From Bacteroidota bacterium (lineage in GTDB: Bacteria > Bacteroidota > Bacteroidia > Cytophagales > Cyclobacteriaceae): DNA of 37,716 nt. A model generated the notes under the pieces. That model saw only the letters and a program-made list of their open reading frames with translations, was not told where the DNA came from and did not search any database. The first letter of the stretch is position 1. Each line of letters opens with the position of its first letter. The stretch covers positions 1-37,716 of the forward strand of contig VGMU01000021.1 in assembly GCA_016866385.1 (NCBI GenBank). Reading direction: 5' to 3'. The position numbers were made by a program, and so were the translations under genes. Positions 1-9,497 of this stretch are shown here, piece after piece.

Positions 1-1503
<1,503 letters not shown>

Positions 1504-1517
1504 TAATAAATCGAACC

Positions 1518-2915
1518 TTGCTACTCACTTCCATTCTCATTTATTTGGTATTGACTGTAGCCGTGGGAGCATGGTCTTCCCGATTGGTTAAAAACTCCAA
1601 TGACTTTGTTCTGGCAGGCAGGTCTCTCCCACTATTTCTTTCAGCTTCCGCCCTTTTTGCAACTTGGTTCGGTTCAGAAACGATTTTTGGGGCTTCCTCA
1701 GTATACTTAGAAGAAGGATTGTTGGGGGTCATGGAGGATCCTTTTGGAGGTGCTTTATGCCTTATTCTTTTTGGCTTATTTTTTCTTAGACCCATGTACC
1801 GCATGAATGTGCTTACCATTGGGGATGTATTCAAAAAAATCTATGGAGGTCGGATTTCTTTGATAGCCTCCCTATTTATGATTCCAGCTTATTTTGGATA
1901 TGTAGCTGCACAATTGGTTGCCTTGAGTCTGGTGCTGGGGGCAGTAACTGATTTGACCCTGATGCAAGGCATCGTGATGTCAGGTGCCATTGTGGTGTTT
2001 TATACTTTCTTGGGAGGAATGTGGGCCATTTCGATCACTGACTTTATTCAGACTACCCTTATTGTCATTGGATTAATCTGCGTGGCGGTGATGATATATC
2101 AGGAAGCTGGAGGTTTTCAAACGATCCTTGACAAGGCTCCCCCCGAAAGTTTTCAATTTTTTCCTGATGCTACATGGGATGGCTGGATCACGTACTTTGG
2201 GGCCTGGATTATTTTAGGCTTAGGTAGTATACCCTCTCAAGACATTTACCAACGAGTCATGTCTTCCAAATCAGAAAAAGTAGCGGTGCAGTCCACCTTC
2301 CTTGCTGGAATTTTCTACCTCAGCATTGGACTTCTTCCTTTATTTATCGCCTTAGGAGCCAAGATTTTGTATCCTGAACTTTACCTTGAAAACAAACAAA
2401 TGCTGCTACCGTCTATGGTTTTGCAGCATGCCAATCTACCTATTCAGGTTTTATTTTTTGGAGCCTTGATTTCTGCCATCATGAGTACGACCAGTTCGGG
2501 TTTGCTGGCACCTGCTGCCATACTTTCAGAAAATATTCTTCGTCCGCTATTCGGTAAAAATCTCCAAGACAAACATTTTCTTTGGATTCTCCGCGTCAAT
2601 GTGGTGCTAGTGGCTCTCGTCGCCATGATTATGACTTCTTTCAAGTCCTCTATTTACGAACTTGTAGGTGGTGCCTCCATTTTAATGCTGGTCTCTTTAT
2701 TTGTGCCCCTTACCGCTGGGCTATATTGGAAAAAAGCCTCTACAATTGGGGCTTTACTTTCCATGGTGCTAGGGATGCTCAGCTATGCCTTGGTTGAATT
2801 TTATGGAGTTAACGAAAATAATCATCTTCTAGGTTTGCTGAGCAGTGCACTTTCCATGATTCTTGGCAGCTATATATTTCCAAAAAAACATCAAGCTAGT
2901 CATGCCCTATCCTAA
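1518..2915 (+). CDS. Sodium:solute symporter family (SSS) protein
   Basis: Inner-membrane secondary transporter of 465 residues, the usual length for the SSS family, with about 13 hydrophobic helices. Family marks are the N-terminal NDFVLAGRSLP segment, the conserved TWFGSETIFGASS helix, and the SAIMSTTSSGLLAPAAI helix, whose serines match the Na2 sodium site of characterised members. The substrate cannot be read from sequence. The start is TTG, 14 bases after the ABC-F stop; no better ATG places the first helix correctly, so the start is moderately certain. The 3' end overlaps the methyltransferase start by 14 bases, which suggests translational coupling. Confidence 0.88.
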   Translation: MLLTSILIYLVLTVAVGAWSSRLVKNSNDFVLAGRSLPLFLSASALFATWFGSETIFGASSVYLEEGLLGVMEDPFGGALCLILFGLFFLRPMYRMNVLTIGDVFKKIYGGRISLIASLFMIPAYFGYVAAQLVALSLVLGAVTDLTLMQGIVMSGAIVVFYTFLGGMWAISITDFIQTTLIVIGLICVAVMIYQEAGGFQTILDKAPPESFQFFPDATWDGWITYFGAWIILGLGSIPSQDIYQRVMSSKSEKVAVQSTFLAGIFYLSIGLLPLFIALGAKILYPELYLENKQMLLPSMVLQHANLPIQVLFFGALISAIMSTTSSGLLAPAAILSENILRPLFGKNLQDKHFLWILRVNVVLVALVAMIMTSFKSSIYELVGGASILMLVSLFVPLTAGLYWKKASTIGALLSMVLGMLSYALVEFYGVNENNHLLGLLSSALSMILGSYIFPKKHQASHALS

Positions 2916-4083
2916 AATTTTCCTCCAAAAGGGTAAAGAACATTCCCTGCGTAGAAAACACCATTGGGTTTTTTCTGGGGCTATTGCTAGGCACGAAGAA
3001 GGTATTCTTCCAGGAAATTTGGTTTCGGTTTATTCCTCAAGAAATGAATTCTTAGGCATAGGACATTTCGCTCAAGGATCCATCATGGTGCGCATACTTT
3101 CTTTTGAAGAACGAGAAATCGATGTAGAATTTTGGAAAGAAAAACTAGGGCAGGCCTATGCAGTTAGGAAAGCCCTTCAACTCACCGATCAGGAAGATAC
3201 CACCATTTATCGCTTGGTCCATGGGGAGGGAGATGGACTACCCGGTCTGATTATAGATTATTACCAAGGTACGGCTGTAATTCAAGCCCATACCTTGGGC
3301 ATGCACGCCCAGGTGCCGCAGATTACCGAAGCCTTAAAACTTCTTTACAAATCTTCTTTGGAAGGAGTTTTTGATAAAAGTGCAGAAACGCTACCCAAGT
3401 CGGGGGAACAAGTAGAAAATACCTGGATCTGGGGAAAAGCGAAAAGTGCGGTAGTTAAGGAATATGGAGCAAGCTATGCCATAGATTGGGAAAAAGGACA
3501 GAAAACAGGCTTTTTTATTGATCAAAGGGAAAATAGAAAATTGGTAGCAGAGTATGCCAAGGAAAAAAAAGTACTCAATACCTTCTGCTATTCGGGGGGA
3601 TTTTCGGTCTTGGCTTTATTGGAAGGCGCTAAGGAGGTGCATTCAATAGACATCTCACCAAAAGCCATCGCCCTTACAGAAGAAAATATTGCCCTAAACG
3701 GGGGGGGTGAAGGAAAACATAAATCCATAGTCGCAGACGTGGTCAAATATATTCGGGACATAGGGGATGATTACGACATGATCGTACTGGATCCTCCGGC
3801 TTTTGCCAAAAATTTAAAAGCCAGACACAATGCCGTTCAAGCTTACAAACGGTTGAATGCTGAAGCATTAAAAAAAATCAAAAAGGGAGGGATTTTAGTA
3901 ACTTTCTCTTGTAGTCAGGTTGTGGATAAACAACTTTTTACCCATACCCTTACGGCGGCGGCCTTGGAGAGCAATAGAAATGTCCGAATCCTTCACCAAC
4001 TCTCCCAACCTCCAGATCATCCCATCTCGAGTTTTCATCCCGAGACAGAATATTTAAAGGGACTTGTCTTGTTTGTTGATTAG
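2902..4083 (+). CDS. RlmI-like class I SAM-dependent rRNA (cytosine-C5) methyltransferase
   Basis: Predicted 23S rRNA methyltransferase of 393 residues. An N-terminal PUA RNA-binding domain (HHWVFSGAI, about residues 1-80) precedes a Rossmann methyltransferase domain. Visible motifs are DQRENRKLV, the SAM-binding NTFCYSGGFSVLALLEGA, the acidic end of motif II (IDIS), the catalytic DPPAFAKN, and FSCSQ near the C-terminus. E. coli RlmI methylates C1962 of 23S rRNA; the same target here is an inference. The ATG at 2902 was chosen over an upstream TTG because the PUA domain then begins as in homologues and the overlap with the symporter gene is only 14 bases. A run of eight G residues (3700-3707) lies inside the coding region, just after motif II. 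Confidence 0.9.
   Translation: MPYPKIFLQKGKEHSLRRKHHWVFSGAIARHEEGILPGNLVSVYSSRNEFLGIGHFAQGSIMVRILSFEEREIDVEFWKEKLGQAYAVRKALQLTDQEDTTIYRLVHGEGDGLPGLIIDYYQGTAVIQAHTLGMHAQVPQITEALKLLYKSSLEGVFDKSAETLPKSGEQVENTWIWGKAKSAVVKEYGASYAIDWEKGQKTGFFIDQRENRKLVAEYAKEKKVLNTFCYSGGFSVLALLEGAKEVHSIDISPKAIALTEENIALNGGGEGKHKSIVADVVKYIRDIGDDYDMIVLDPPAFAKNLKARHNAVQAYKRLNAEALKKIKKGGILVTFSCSQVVDKQLFTHTLTAAALESNRNVRILHQLSQPPDHPISSFHPETEYLKGLVLFVD
3700..3707 (+). repeat. G8 homopolymer inside the RlmI-like gene
   Basis: Eight consecutive G residues encode Gly-Gly-Gly in the methyltransferase domain. The frame is intact in this copy. Slippage by one base would remove the catalytic DPPAF motif downstream. The tract is directly visible; any biological role as a switch is speculation. 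Confidence 0.6.
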
Positions 4084-4150
4084 TTTTCTAACATCTTGGT
4101 AATGTAAAGCCATAGTTAATCCCTAAAATTTCCACTAAAACTTACTCCTC

Positions 4151-4585
4151 ATGTACACTGGACTACAACATTCCCATTCAGGCTTGGCTTATTTGGCACT
4201 TTTAGCCTTGATCTTGGTCATAGTTTGGGCCTTGATTGGATCCCTATCTGGAAGGGAATTTCAAGAAAATGATAGAAAAATTGCCCTGATAGCCTTGATT
4301 CTATCCCACCTACAACTTCTCATTGGATTAATTCTATACTTCGTGAGTCCCAAAGGATTTCCAATGTTGACTGGAGGAGGAGCCATGGATGCAGCAGCAA
4401 GGCTCACCGCTCTGGAGCATCCCCTGATCAATATAGTTGCCATTGTATTAATAACCATCGGATACAGTAGGGCCAAAAGATTAGAAACATCCAAAGGAAA
4501 ATTTAGAAGCATCTACATGCTCTATGCTGTGGGTTTGGTATTGATCCTAAGTAGGATTCCCTGGCAAAATTGGTTACCCCAATAG
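4151..4585 (+). CDS. Small four-helix membrane protein with conserved-looking histidines
   Basis: Integral membrane protein of 144 residues with four hydrophobic segments (about residues 11-31, 43-64, 91-106 and 120-135). Histidines at residues 7, 9, 53 and 90 lie at or near helix ends, in HSHSGL, SHLQLLIGLILYF and LEHP. Similar small Bacteroidota proteins are often annotated loosely as 'cytochrome B', and the histidine pattern would suit heme or metal binding, but nothing here proves that. It starts at an ATG 67 bases after the methyltransferase stop and lies upstream of a metal-type TonB receptor, from which it is separated by a 170-base gap. Function unknown. Confidence 0.75.
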   Translation: MYTGLQHSHSGLAYLALLALILVIVWALIGSLSGREFQENDRKIALIALILSHLQLLIGLILYFVSPKGFPMLTGGGAMDAAARLTALEHPLINIVAIVLITIGYSRAKRLETSKGKFRSIYMLYAVGLVLILSRIPWQNWLPQ

Positions 4586-4695
4586 TTTGAACACATAAAA
4601 TCATTAAAATCTAGGTTCCTCCTGGATTTATTTTATCCTTCAATTGCAGTCTAACAAGTCAATGATTCGATCATAATTTTTTTATTTAAAATTCA

Positions 4696-4714
4696 TTTGC
4701 AACTTTGTTTCAAA
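4696..4714. promoter_or_regulatory. 19-bp inverted repeat, candidate Fur/Zur-type operator
   Basis: TTTGCAAC-TTT-GTTTCAAA: two 8-base arms that match at seven of eight positions around a 3-base centre. It lies 40-58 bases ahead of the ATG of the TonB-dependent receptor, in an otherwise AT-rich leader. Fur-family repressors bind imperfect palindromes of about this length, and the gene it precedes looks like a metal receptor. The palindrome is seen directly; the regulator is inferred. Confidence 0.45.
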
Positions 4715-4754
4715 AAGCTTGGGGAAGTTTGAAAGAGGCATTATTTTTGCAAAT

Positions 4755-7064
4755 ATGCTTCAAAAAGGAGTGCTTTTCATTGTTTGCTTAGCATGGGCAT
4801 GTGCCTCGCTCCAGGCCCAACAATGCACCCTAACCTTGAGGGGGAAAATTCTTCATTTGGAAAACAATGAACCCATAGAAGCAGCCTACGTGTGGTTGAT
4901 GGAACCCAACAAAGGAGTTCCTAGCGATGCGAATGGGAATTTTATAATCAAAGACCTATGCCCAGGTACCATCACGCTACAGATCCGATTTATTGGTCAT
5001 AAGGAAATAAAGAGAAGTATAACCTTGAATGCAAGCACTACCAACCAAACCTTCCTAATGGAGGAAGAGGCCGTAGATCTGGCTGGAGTGGAGATACATG
5101 GGCATCAGGAAGTGGCTCAAACAACCACATCCGTCTCCTCCTTGTATGGAGAGGCATTACTTCAATCTAGGGGGGAAAGTCTTGGAGAAAGTTTGAAAAG
5201 AGTGGCTGGAGTGACTACTTTTTCCACCGGAAATACCATTTCCAAACCGGTAATCCACGGATTACATAGCAATAGAATTTTAATACTGAATAATGGCATC
5301 CGCCTAGAAGGGCAACAATGGGGGGCAGAGCATGCTCCAGAGATTGACCCTTTCCTAGCCGACGAACTCACTGTCATCAAAGGAGCAGAAACGGTGAGGT
5401 TTGGACCTGAGGCCATGGGAGGAGTGATTTTGGTGAACCCTCCTGCCCTTCCCACCTCTAAAAAGAAAATCACTGAAATCAACCTGATTGGAAATAGCAA
5501 TGGGGAATCAGGCAACTTATCACTAGCTCATGCTGGTGGATCAGGCAAATTCTCTGGATTGGGATATCGTATACAAGGAGCCACTAAGAGAGCAGGCAAT
5601 TTGCGTACTCCAGACTACATACAAGACAATACTGGCATGCAAGAAATGAGCCTGACTAGCACATTGGGCTACAGCTCTAAAAAACTAGGAGCAGAGGTCT
5701 ACTACAGTTATTTCTCTACCACCTTGGGTATATTAAGAGATTCCCATACCGGAAACTTGTCTGATTTGCAGCAAATTATTAAAAATGGTAGGCCTTTTTC
5801 CGAAGGTGAGTTTAGCTATACTATCGAAAATCCTAAACAGGAGGTGACCCATCACTTGACTAAAGTAAAAGCCCACTATCACCTTCACCCCTCCTGGAAG
5901 CTCAATGTTCAATATGGATTTCAATCCAATAGGAGAAAAGAATTTGACCGCAGAAGGGGTAATCTCAATGCCAGACCAAGTTTGGATCTGGAATTATTTA
6001 CCAATACTGCAGAGCTTTCCCTAGACCATCAACTTAATTCCCAATGGACGGGTTCAGCGGGTATTTCGCTCATCCAACAGGCAAACAGCAATGTTCCAGG
6101 CACAGGCGTAACTCCACTTATTCCAAATTACGACATGGTCAATGCGGGAGTTTACCTCATGGAAAAGTACATGAAGGGCCCCTTGGAAGTTGAAGCTGGA
6201 CTTCGTTATGACCTTAGAAGCATAAGCGCTGCACGTTACCTAAACAATCAGTTGGAGGAATCCAATTTAGAGTTTCAAAATGGTGCCGCATTCCTAGGTG
6301 CGATGTACCAAGTCAGTCCATCCCTTAGCCTTTCTTCCAATTTAGGAACAGCCTGGAGACCCCCCAATGTAAATGAACTTTTTAGTCAAGGCTTACACCA
6401 TGGAGCAGCTGCAGTAGAATTGGGTGACAAAAACCTAATCGCTGAAAATTCGCTCAAATGGGTGAATAGCCTAGAGTTAGATGGCAGAAAAGGCAACTTG
6501 GAACTTACAGGATATGTGAACCGCATCCAAAATTACATCTACTTGAATCCTACAGGACAGACTTTTGTGAGCCTAAGAGGCACCTTCAACGTGTACGAGT
6601 ACCTGCAAGCAAATGCCTTATTCTATGGAATAGATCTTTCTGGCAGTTATGGATTTGGCCAGCAATGGGAAGGCTATTTCAAGGCATCTCTCATTCGGGC
6701 TAAAAATAGCGAAACACAAGCCTATTTCCCCTTCATACCTTCCGATCGAATGGATGTAGGGTTGTCATATAGCTTTGGCAAACAAGAAGAAGGGAAAGGA
6801 AAGAACCGAATCACTCTAAGTAGTTTAGGAGTTGCAAGACAAAGCAGGGAACCAGAATTTGACCTTGCACCAGCCCCGCCTGCCTACACTTTGGTCAACC
6901 TAGGTTATTCTAGAAAAGTAGAAATTGGAAAAAATCAATTTACGGCTGGTCTTTTGGTCACCAATCTTCTGGATACTGAATTCAAAGAATACATGAACCG
7001 TTTTCGCTACTTCACTGCCGATATGGGAAGAAATTTACAACTTAAATTTAACTATCAATTCTAA
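4755..7064 (+). CDS. TonB-dependent outer-membrane receptor, ZnuD-like (metal uptake)
   Basis: Outer-membrane active transporter of 769 residues. A signal peptide ends near LQAQ (residue 24). It is followed by a carboxypeptidase-regulatory-like domain (about 28-110: GKILHLENNEPIEAAYV, DANGNFIIKDL), a plug (about 115-230) with SKPVIHGLHSNRILILNNG, EHAPEIDP and the FGPEAMGGVI end of the plug, and then a beta-barrel closing with a C-terminal phenylalanine. The plug resembles Neisseria ZnuD-type zinc receptors, which share PVIRG, LNNG, DHA..DP and YG..AVGG blocks at matching places. Zinc or another transition metal is therefore the best substrate guess. The ATG at 4755 was chosen because the signal peptide begins there; a TTG 36 bases upstream is also open. 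The partner lipoprotein follows after 11 bases. Confidence 0.88.
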   Translation: MLQKGVLFIVCLAWACASLQAQQCTLTLRGKILHLENNEPIEAAYVWLMEPNKGVPSDANGNFIIKDLCPGTITLQIRFIGHKEIKRSITLNASTTNQTFLMEEEAVDLAGVEIHGHQEVAQTTTSVSSLYGEALLQSRGESLGESLKRVAGVTTFSTGNTISKPVIHGLHSNRILILNNGIRLEGQQWGAEHAPEIDPFLADELTVIKGAETVRFGPEAMGGVILVNPPALPTSKKKITEINLIGNSNGESGNLSLAHAGGSGKFSGLGYRIQGATKRAGNLRTPDYIQDNTGMQEMSLTSTLGYSSKKLGAEVYYSYFSTTLGILRDSHTGNLSDLQQIIKNGRPFSEGEFSYTIENPKQEVTHHLTKVKAHYHLHPSWKLNVQYGFQSNRRKEFDRRRGNLNARPSLDLELFTNTAELSLDHQLNSQWTGSAGISLIQQANSNVPGTGVTPLIPNYDMVNAGVYLMEKYMKGPLEVEAGLRYDLRSISAARYLNNQLEESNLEFQNGAAFLGAMYQVSPSLSLSSNLGTAWRPPNVNELFSQGLHHGAAAVELGDKNLIAENSLKWVNSLELDGRKGNLELTGYVNRIQNYIYLNPTGQTFVSLRGTFNVYEYLQANALFYGIDLSGSYGFGQQWEGYFKASLIRAKNSETQAYFPFIPSDRMDVGLSYSFGKQEEGKGKNRITLSSLGVARQSREPEFDLAPAPPAYTLVNLGYSRKVEIGKNQFTAGLLVTNLLDTEFKEYMNRFRYFTADMGRNLQLKFNYQF

Positions 7065-7075
7065 ATCAAACACCT

Positions 7076-7672
7076 ATGAAAATGTTAAGTAAACTACCTC
7101 TGTACCTGTTGACACTACTTACTTTGGGATTTGCCTCTTGCGAAAGCAATGACCCATCCAAAGAAAATGATGGAGAAGTAATCACAGATGTCACCTTGAA
7201 ATTCCAAGAATTGAATCCCTCAAATGCACCGGTGGGATCTGTACTCAGCTTTAAGGCGAGCGATCCTCAAGGTATTGAAGTAGGAAAAACACCTACCGTT
7301 CAATCCATCAGCTTGACAAAAGGTAAAAAATACCAGATGACCATTGAATTGACCAATTCCATAGAAAATGAAGACATCACCAAGGAAATTCTAGCTGAAG
7401 CAGCAGCACATCAATTTTTCTTTTTAGGTCCTGTTTTTGACAGCAACATTTTCAGCATTCAGTATGCTGATGCAGGAGGTATTGCCTTGGGTCTAAAAAA
7501 CACCGTGACTGTTTCCTCCTCCCCAGGTACCAACAACAGCAGTATGCGCGTTGTCCTCAGACATGAACTAAACAAAAGTTTTGCAGGAGCCAGCAATCCA
7601 AATTTTTCCAATTTTGTGCAAGCAGGTGGAGAATCAGACCTAGATATCACCTTTCCAGTGATTCTAAACTAG
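7076..7672 (+). CDS. Lipoprotein partner of the TonB-dependent receptor
   Basis: Lipoprotein of 198 residues with lipobox GFAS-C (Cys22), followed by a flexible acidic stretch (ESNDPSKENDGE). Two repeat-like beta-rich segments follow: VTLKFQELN...SFKASDPQGIEVG, and MTIELTNSIENEDITKEILAEAAAHQFFF. It resembles a Bacteroidota lipoprotein family found beside TonB receptors and sometimes annotated as 'type 1 periplasmic binding fold' or, misleadingly, 'GTP cyclohydrolase'. The acidic and His-containing EILAEAAAHQFFF segment is the characteristic block. It probably delivers or caps the ligand of the upstream receptor, either on the surface or in the periplasm. It is in operon with that receptor (11-base gap) and ends 24 bases before a strong terminator. 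Confidence 0.75.
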   Translation: MKMLSKLPLYLLTLLTLGFASCESNDPSKENDGEVITDVTLKFQELNPSNAPVGSVLSFKASDPQGIEVGKTPTVQSISLTKGKKYQMTIELTNSIENEDITKEILAEAAAHQFFFLGPVFDSNIFSIQYADAGGIALGLKNTVTVSSSPGTNNSSMRVVLRHELNKSFAGASNPNFSNFVQAGGESDLDITFPVILN

Positions 7673-7696
7673 GATTACACTTAGAAAAAAATTACT

Positions 7697-7732
7697 TAGG
7701 CTAACCCTCACCGGTTAGCCTAGTTTTTTTTT
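7697..7732 (+). terminator. Rho-independent terminator after receptor-lipoprotein operon
   Basis: A perfect 10-base stem (TAGGCTAACC / GGTTAGCCTA) with a 6-base loop is followed by G and nine T residues. It ends the operon of the TonB receptor and lipoprotein and separates it from the DNA ligase gene. Confidence 0.9.
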
Positions 7733-7907
7733 AAAAAGAAATATCCTCCGAAGTTGTTTAGGAAAAAGAACCACCTGATTAGGGAGTAACTTTTTTATGG
7801 GAAGAGAGTTTTCAATAATGAACTCTAAATAAAAAGAAGCCCAAACAAGGTTATTTTTAAAACCATCAAGCTTCTCCTTATTTTGTTGCCTTCTAGTTTC
7901 CCAATCC

Positions 7908-9497
7908 ATGAAATCCTTCGCTGAGCTCATCCTACACTTAGATCAATCCAACAAAACGGGGGATAAGGTAGAAGTATTGATGTGGTTTTTTGATCAAGCT
8001 TTAGAAGAAGATAAGATTTGGGCGATTGCTATTTTTTTCGATAAAAAACCAAAAAGACAGGTCTCCACTGCACAGCTCCGCACCTGGAGTCAAGAAAAAG
8101 CAGGAATTCCCAATTGGTTGTTTGAAGAATGTTATCAAGCTGTTGGGGACTTGGCTGAAACTATCTCCCTTTTATTGCCTCCTCCTTCACATCCAGAGAA
8201 AATATCTCTAAATACTTGGATAAGCATCTTAAAAGCTCTTTCTGGAAAAAATGAAGAAGAAAAAAAGCTAGAAATTTATTCGGTCTGGGATAAACTAGGT
8301 CCTATGGAGCGTTTTATTTTCAATAAGTTGATCACTGGTGGATTTCGAATTGGGGTGAGCCAAGGATTGGTCATCAAGGCCTTGTCCAAGCATACAGGCA
8401 TCCCCATTGCCCAGCTTACCCATAGGCTTATGGGAAATTGGGATCCGAGCCAGGTGAGCTTGGAGGAATTATTGACTCCAGAAGAAGGAGCTCAGGAGGC
8501 TTCCAAGCCCTATCCTTTTTTTCTGGCCCATCCATTAGAAGAATCCCAGACCACTACTTTTTATCAGGATCAATGGATTGCAGAATGGAAATGGGATGGA
8601 ATTCGAGGACAAGTTATTCGAAGAAAACAACAATCCTTCGTGTGGAGTCGAGGAGAAGAATTGCTGAGTGACAAATTCCCAGAAATTCTGGAGTTTATGG
8701 AAGCACTCCCCGAAGGCACGGTTTTGGATGGAGAGATTCTTGCATTTCAGGAAGGAACACCCCTTCCCTTTTCTAGCATACAAACTCGCATTGGAAGAAA
8801 AAACCTAAGCAAAAAGCAATTAAAAGATGCTCCAGTAGCCTTTATTTCTTTTGACTTATTGGAATGGAAAGGTCAAGATGTAAGAAATATGCCCCTTTAC
8901 CAGAGGAAAGAAATCCTAAAGAACTTGCAGCAGCAGCTTCACCATCCTGCTTTTTTGTTTTCTGAAAGCCTGACTTTTGCTTCCTGGGAAGAGTTGGCAG
9001 CTAAAAGAACAGCGTCTCGGCAAGTATTGGCAGAAGGCATCATGCTAAAAAAGAAGGATTCCATATACGATACAGGAAGAAAAAGAGGAAATTGGTGGAA
9101 GTGGAAAATAGAACCTTTGACCATAGATGGGGTGTTACTTTATGCCCAAAAAGGTCATGGAAGAAGGGCCGATCTTTATACAGATTTTACTTTTGCGGTA
9201 TGGAATGGAGAGGCTCTCGTACCCTTTGCCAAGGCCTATTCTGGGTTGACCGATGCAGAATTGAAAGAAGTAGATGCCTTTGTAAAAAAACATACCAAAG
9301 AAAAATTTGGACCTGTACGCACAGTGAAGCCTGAGTTGGTTTTTGAAATTGCTTTTGAAGGAATCCAAGCAAGCCCAAGACACAAAAGTGGTATAGCTGT
9401 TCGATTTCCAAGAATATCACGTTGGAGAAAAGATAAACTCTTGAGTCAAGCCAATACGATTGAGGACCTAAAAGCGCTGCTCACTTCTTATGGTTGA
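7908..9497 (+). CDS. ATP-dependent DNA ligase of the ligase-helicase repair locus
   Basis: ATP-dependent DNA ligase of 529 residues. An N-terminal DNA-binding domain (about 1-200) contains MERFIFNKLITGGFRIGVS. The adenylation domain has motif I EWKWDGIRGQ with nucleophile Lys228, motif III LDGEILAF, motif IV EGIMLKK and motif V WWKWKIEP. An OB domain follows, with FEIAFEGIQ and SGIAVRFPR. It matches the bacterial ligase family that is encoded with an Lhr-type helicase, a beta-lactamase-fold exonuclease and a phosphoesterase in a predicted DNA repair cluster. Here only the helicase is adjacent, overlapping by 8 bases (translational coupling). No exonuclease gene precedes it: a terminator and about 175 non-coding bases lie upstream. 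No strong promoter was recognised. Confidence 0.93.
   Translation: MKSFAELILHLDQSNKTGDKVEVLMWFFDQALEEDKIWAIAIFFDKKPKRQVSTAQLRTWSQEKAGIPNWLFEECYQAVGDLAETISLLLPPPSHPEKISLNTWISILKALSGKNEEEKKLEIYSVWDKLGPMERFIFNKLITGGFRIGVSQGLVIKALSKHTGIPIAQLTHRLMGNWDPSQVSLEELLTPEEGAQEASKPYPFFLAHPLEESQTTTFYQDQWIAEWKWDGIRGQVIRRKQQSFVWSRGEELLSDKFPEILEFMEALPEGTVLDGEILAFQEGTPLPFSSIQTRIGRKNLSKKQLKDAPVAFISFDLLEWKGQDVRNMPLYQRKEILKNLQQQLHHPAFLFSESLTFASWEELAAKRTASRQVLAEGIMLKKKDSIYDTGRKRGNWWKWKIEPLTIDGVLLYAQKGHGRRADLYTDFTFAVWNGEALVPFAKAYSGLTDAELKEVDAFVKKHTKEKFGPVRTVKPELVFEIAFEGIQASPRHKSGIAVRFPRISRWRKDKLLSQANTIEDLKALLTSYG

Noticed and set aside
4742-4749. TATTTTTG, a perfect -7 box match just before the TonB receptor ATG
   Set aside because: No TTTG lies at the right distance upstream, and transcription would start at or after the ATG.
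7715-7930. 71-codon reading frame on the minus strand across the terminator and the start of the ligase gene
   Set aside because: It begins inside the ligase start region on the other strand, has no recognisable motif, and covers the terminator stem and T tract.
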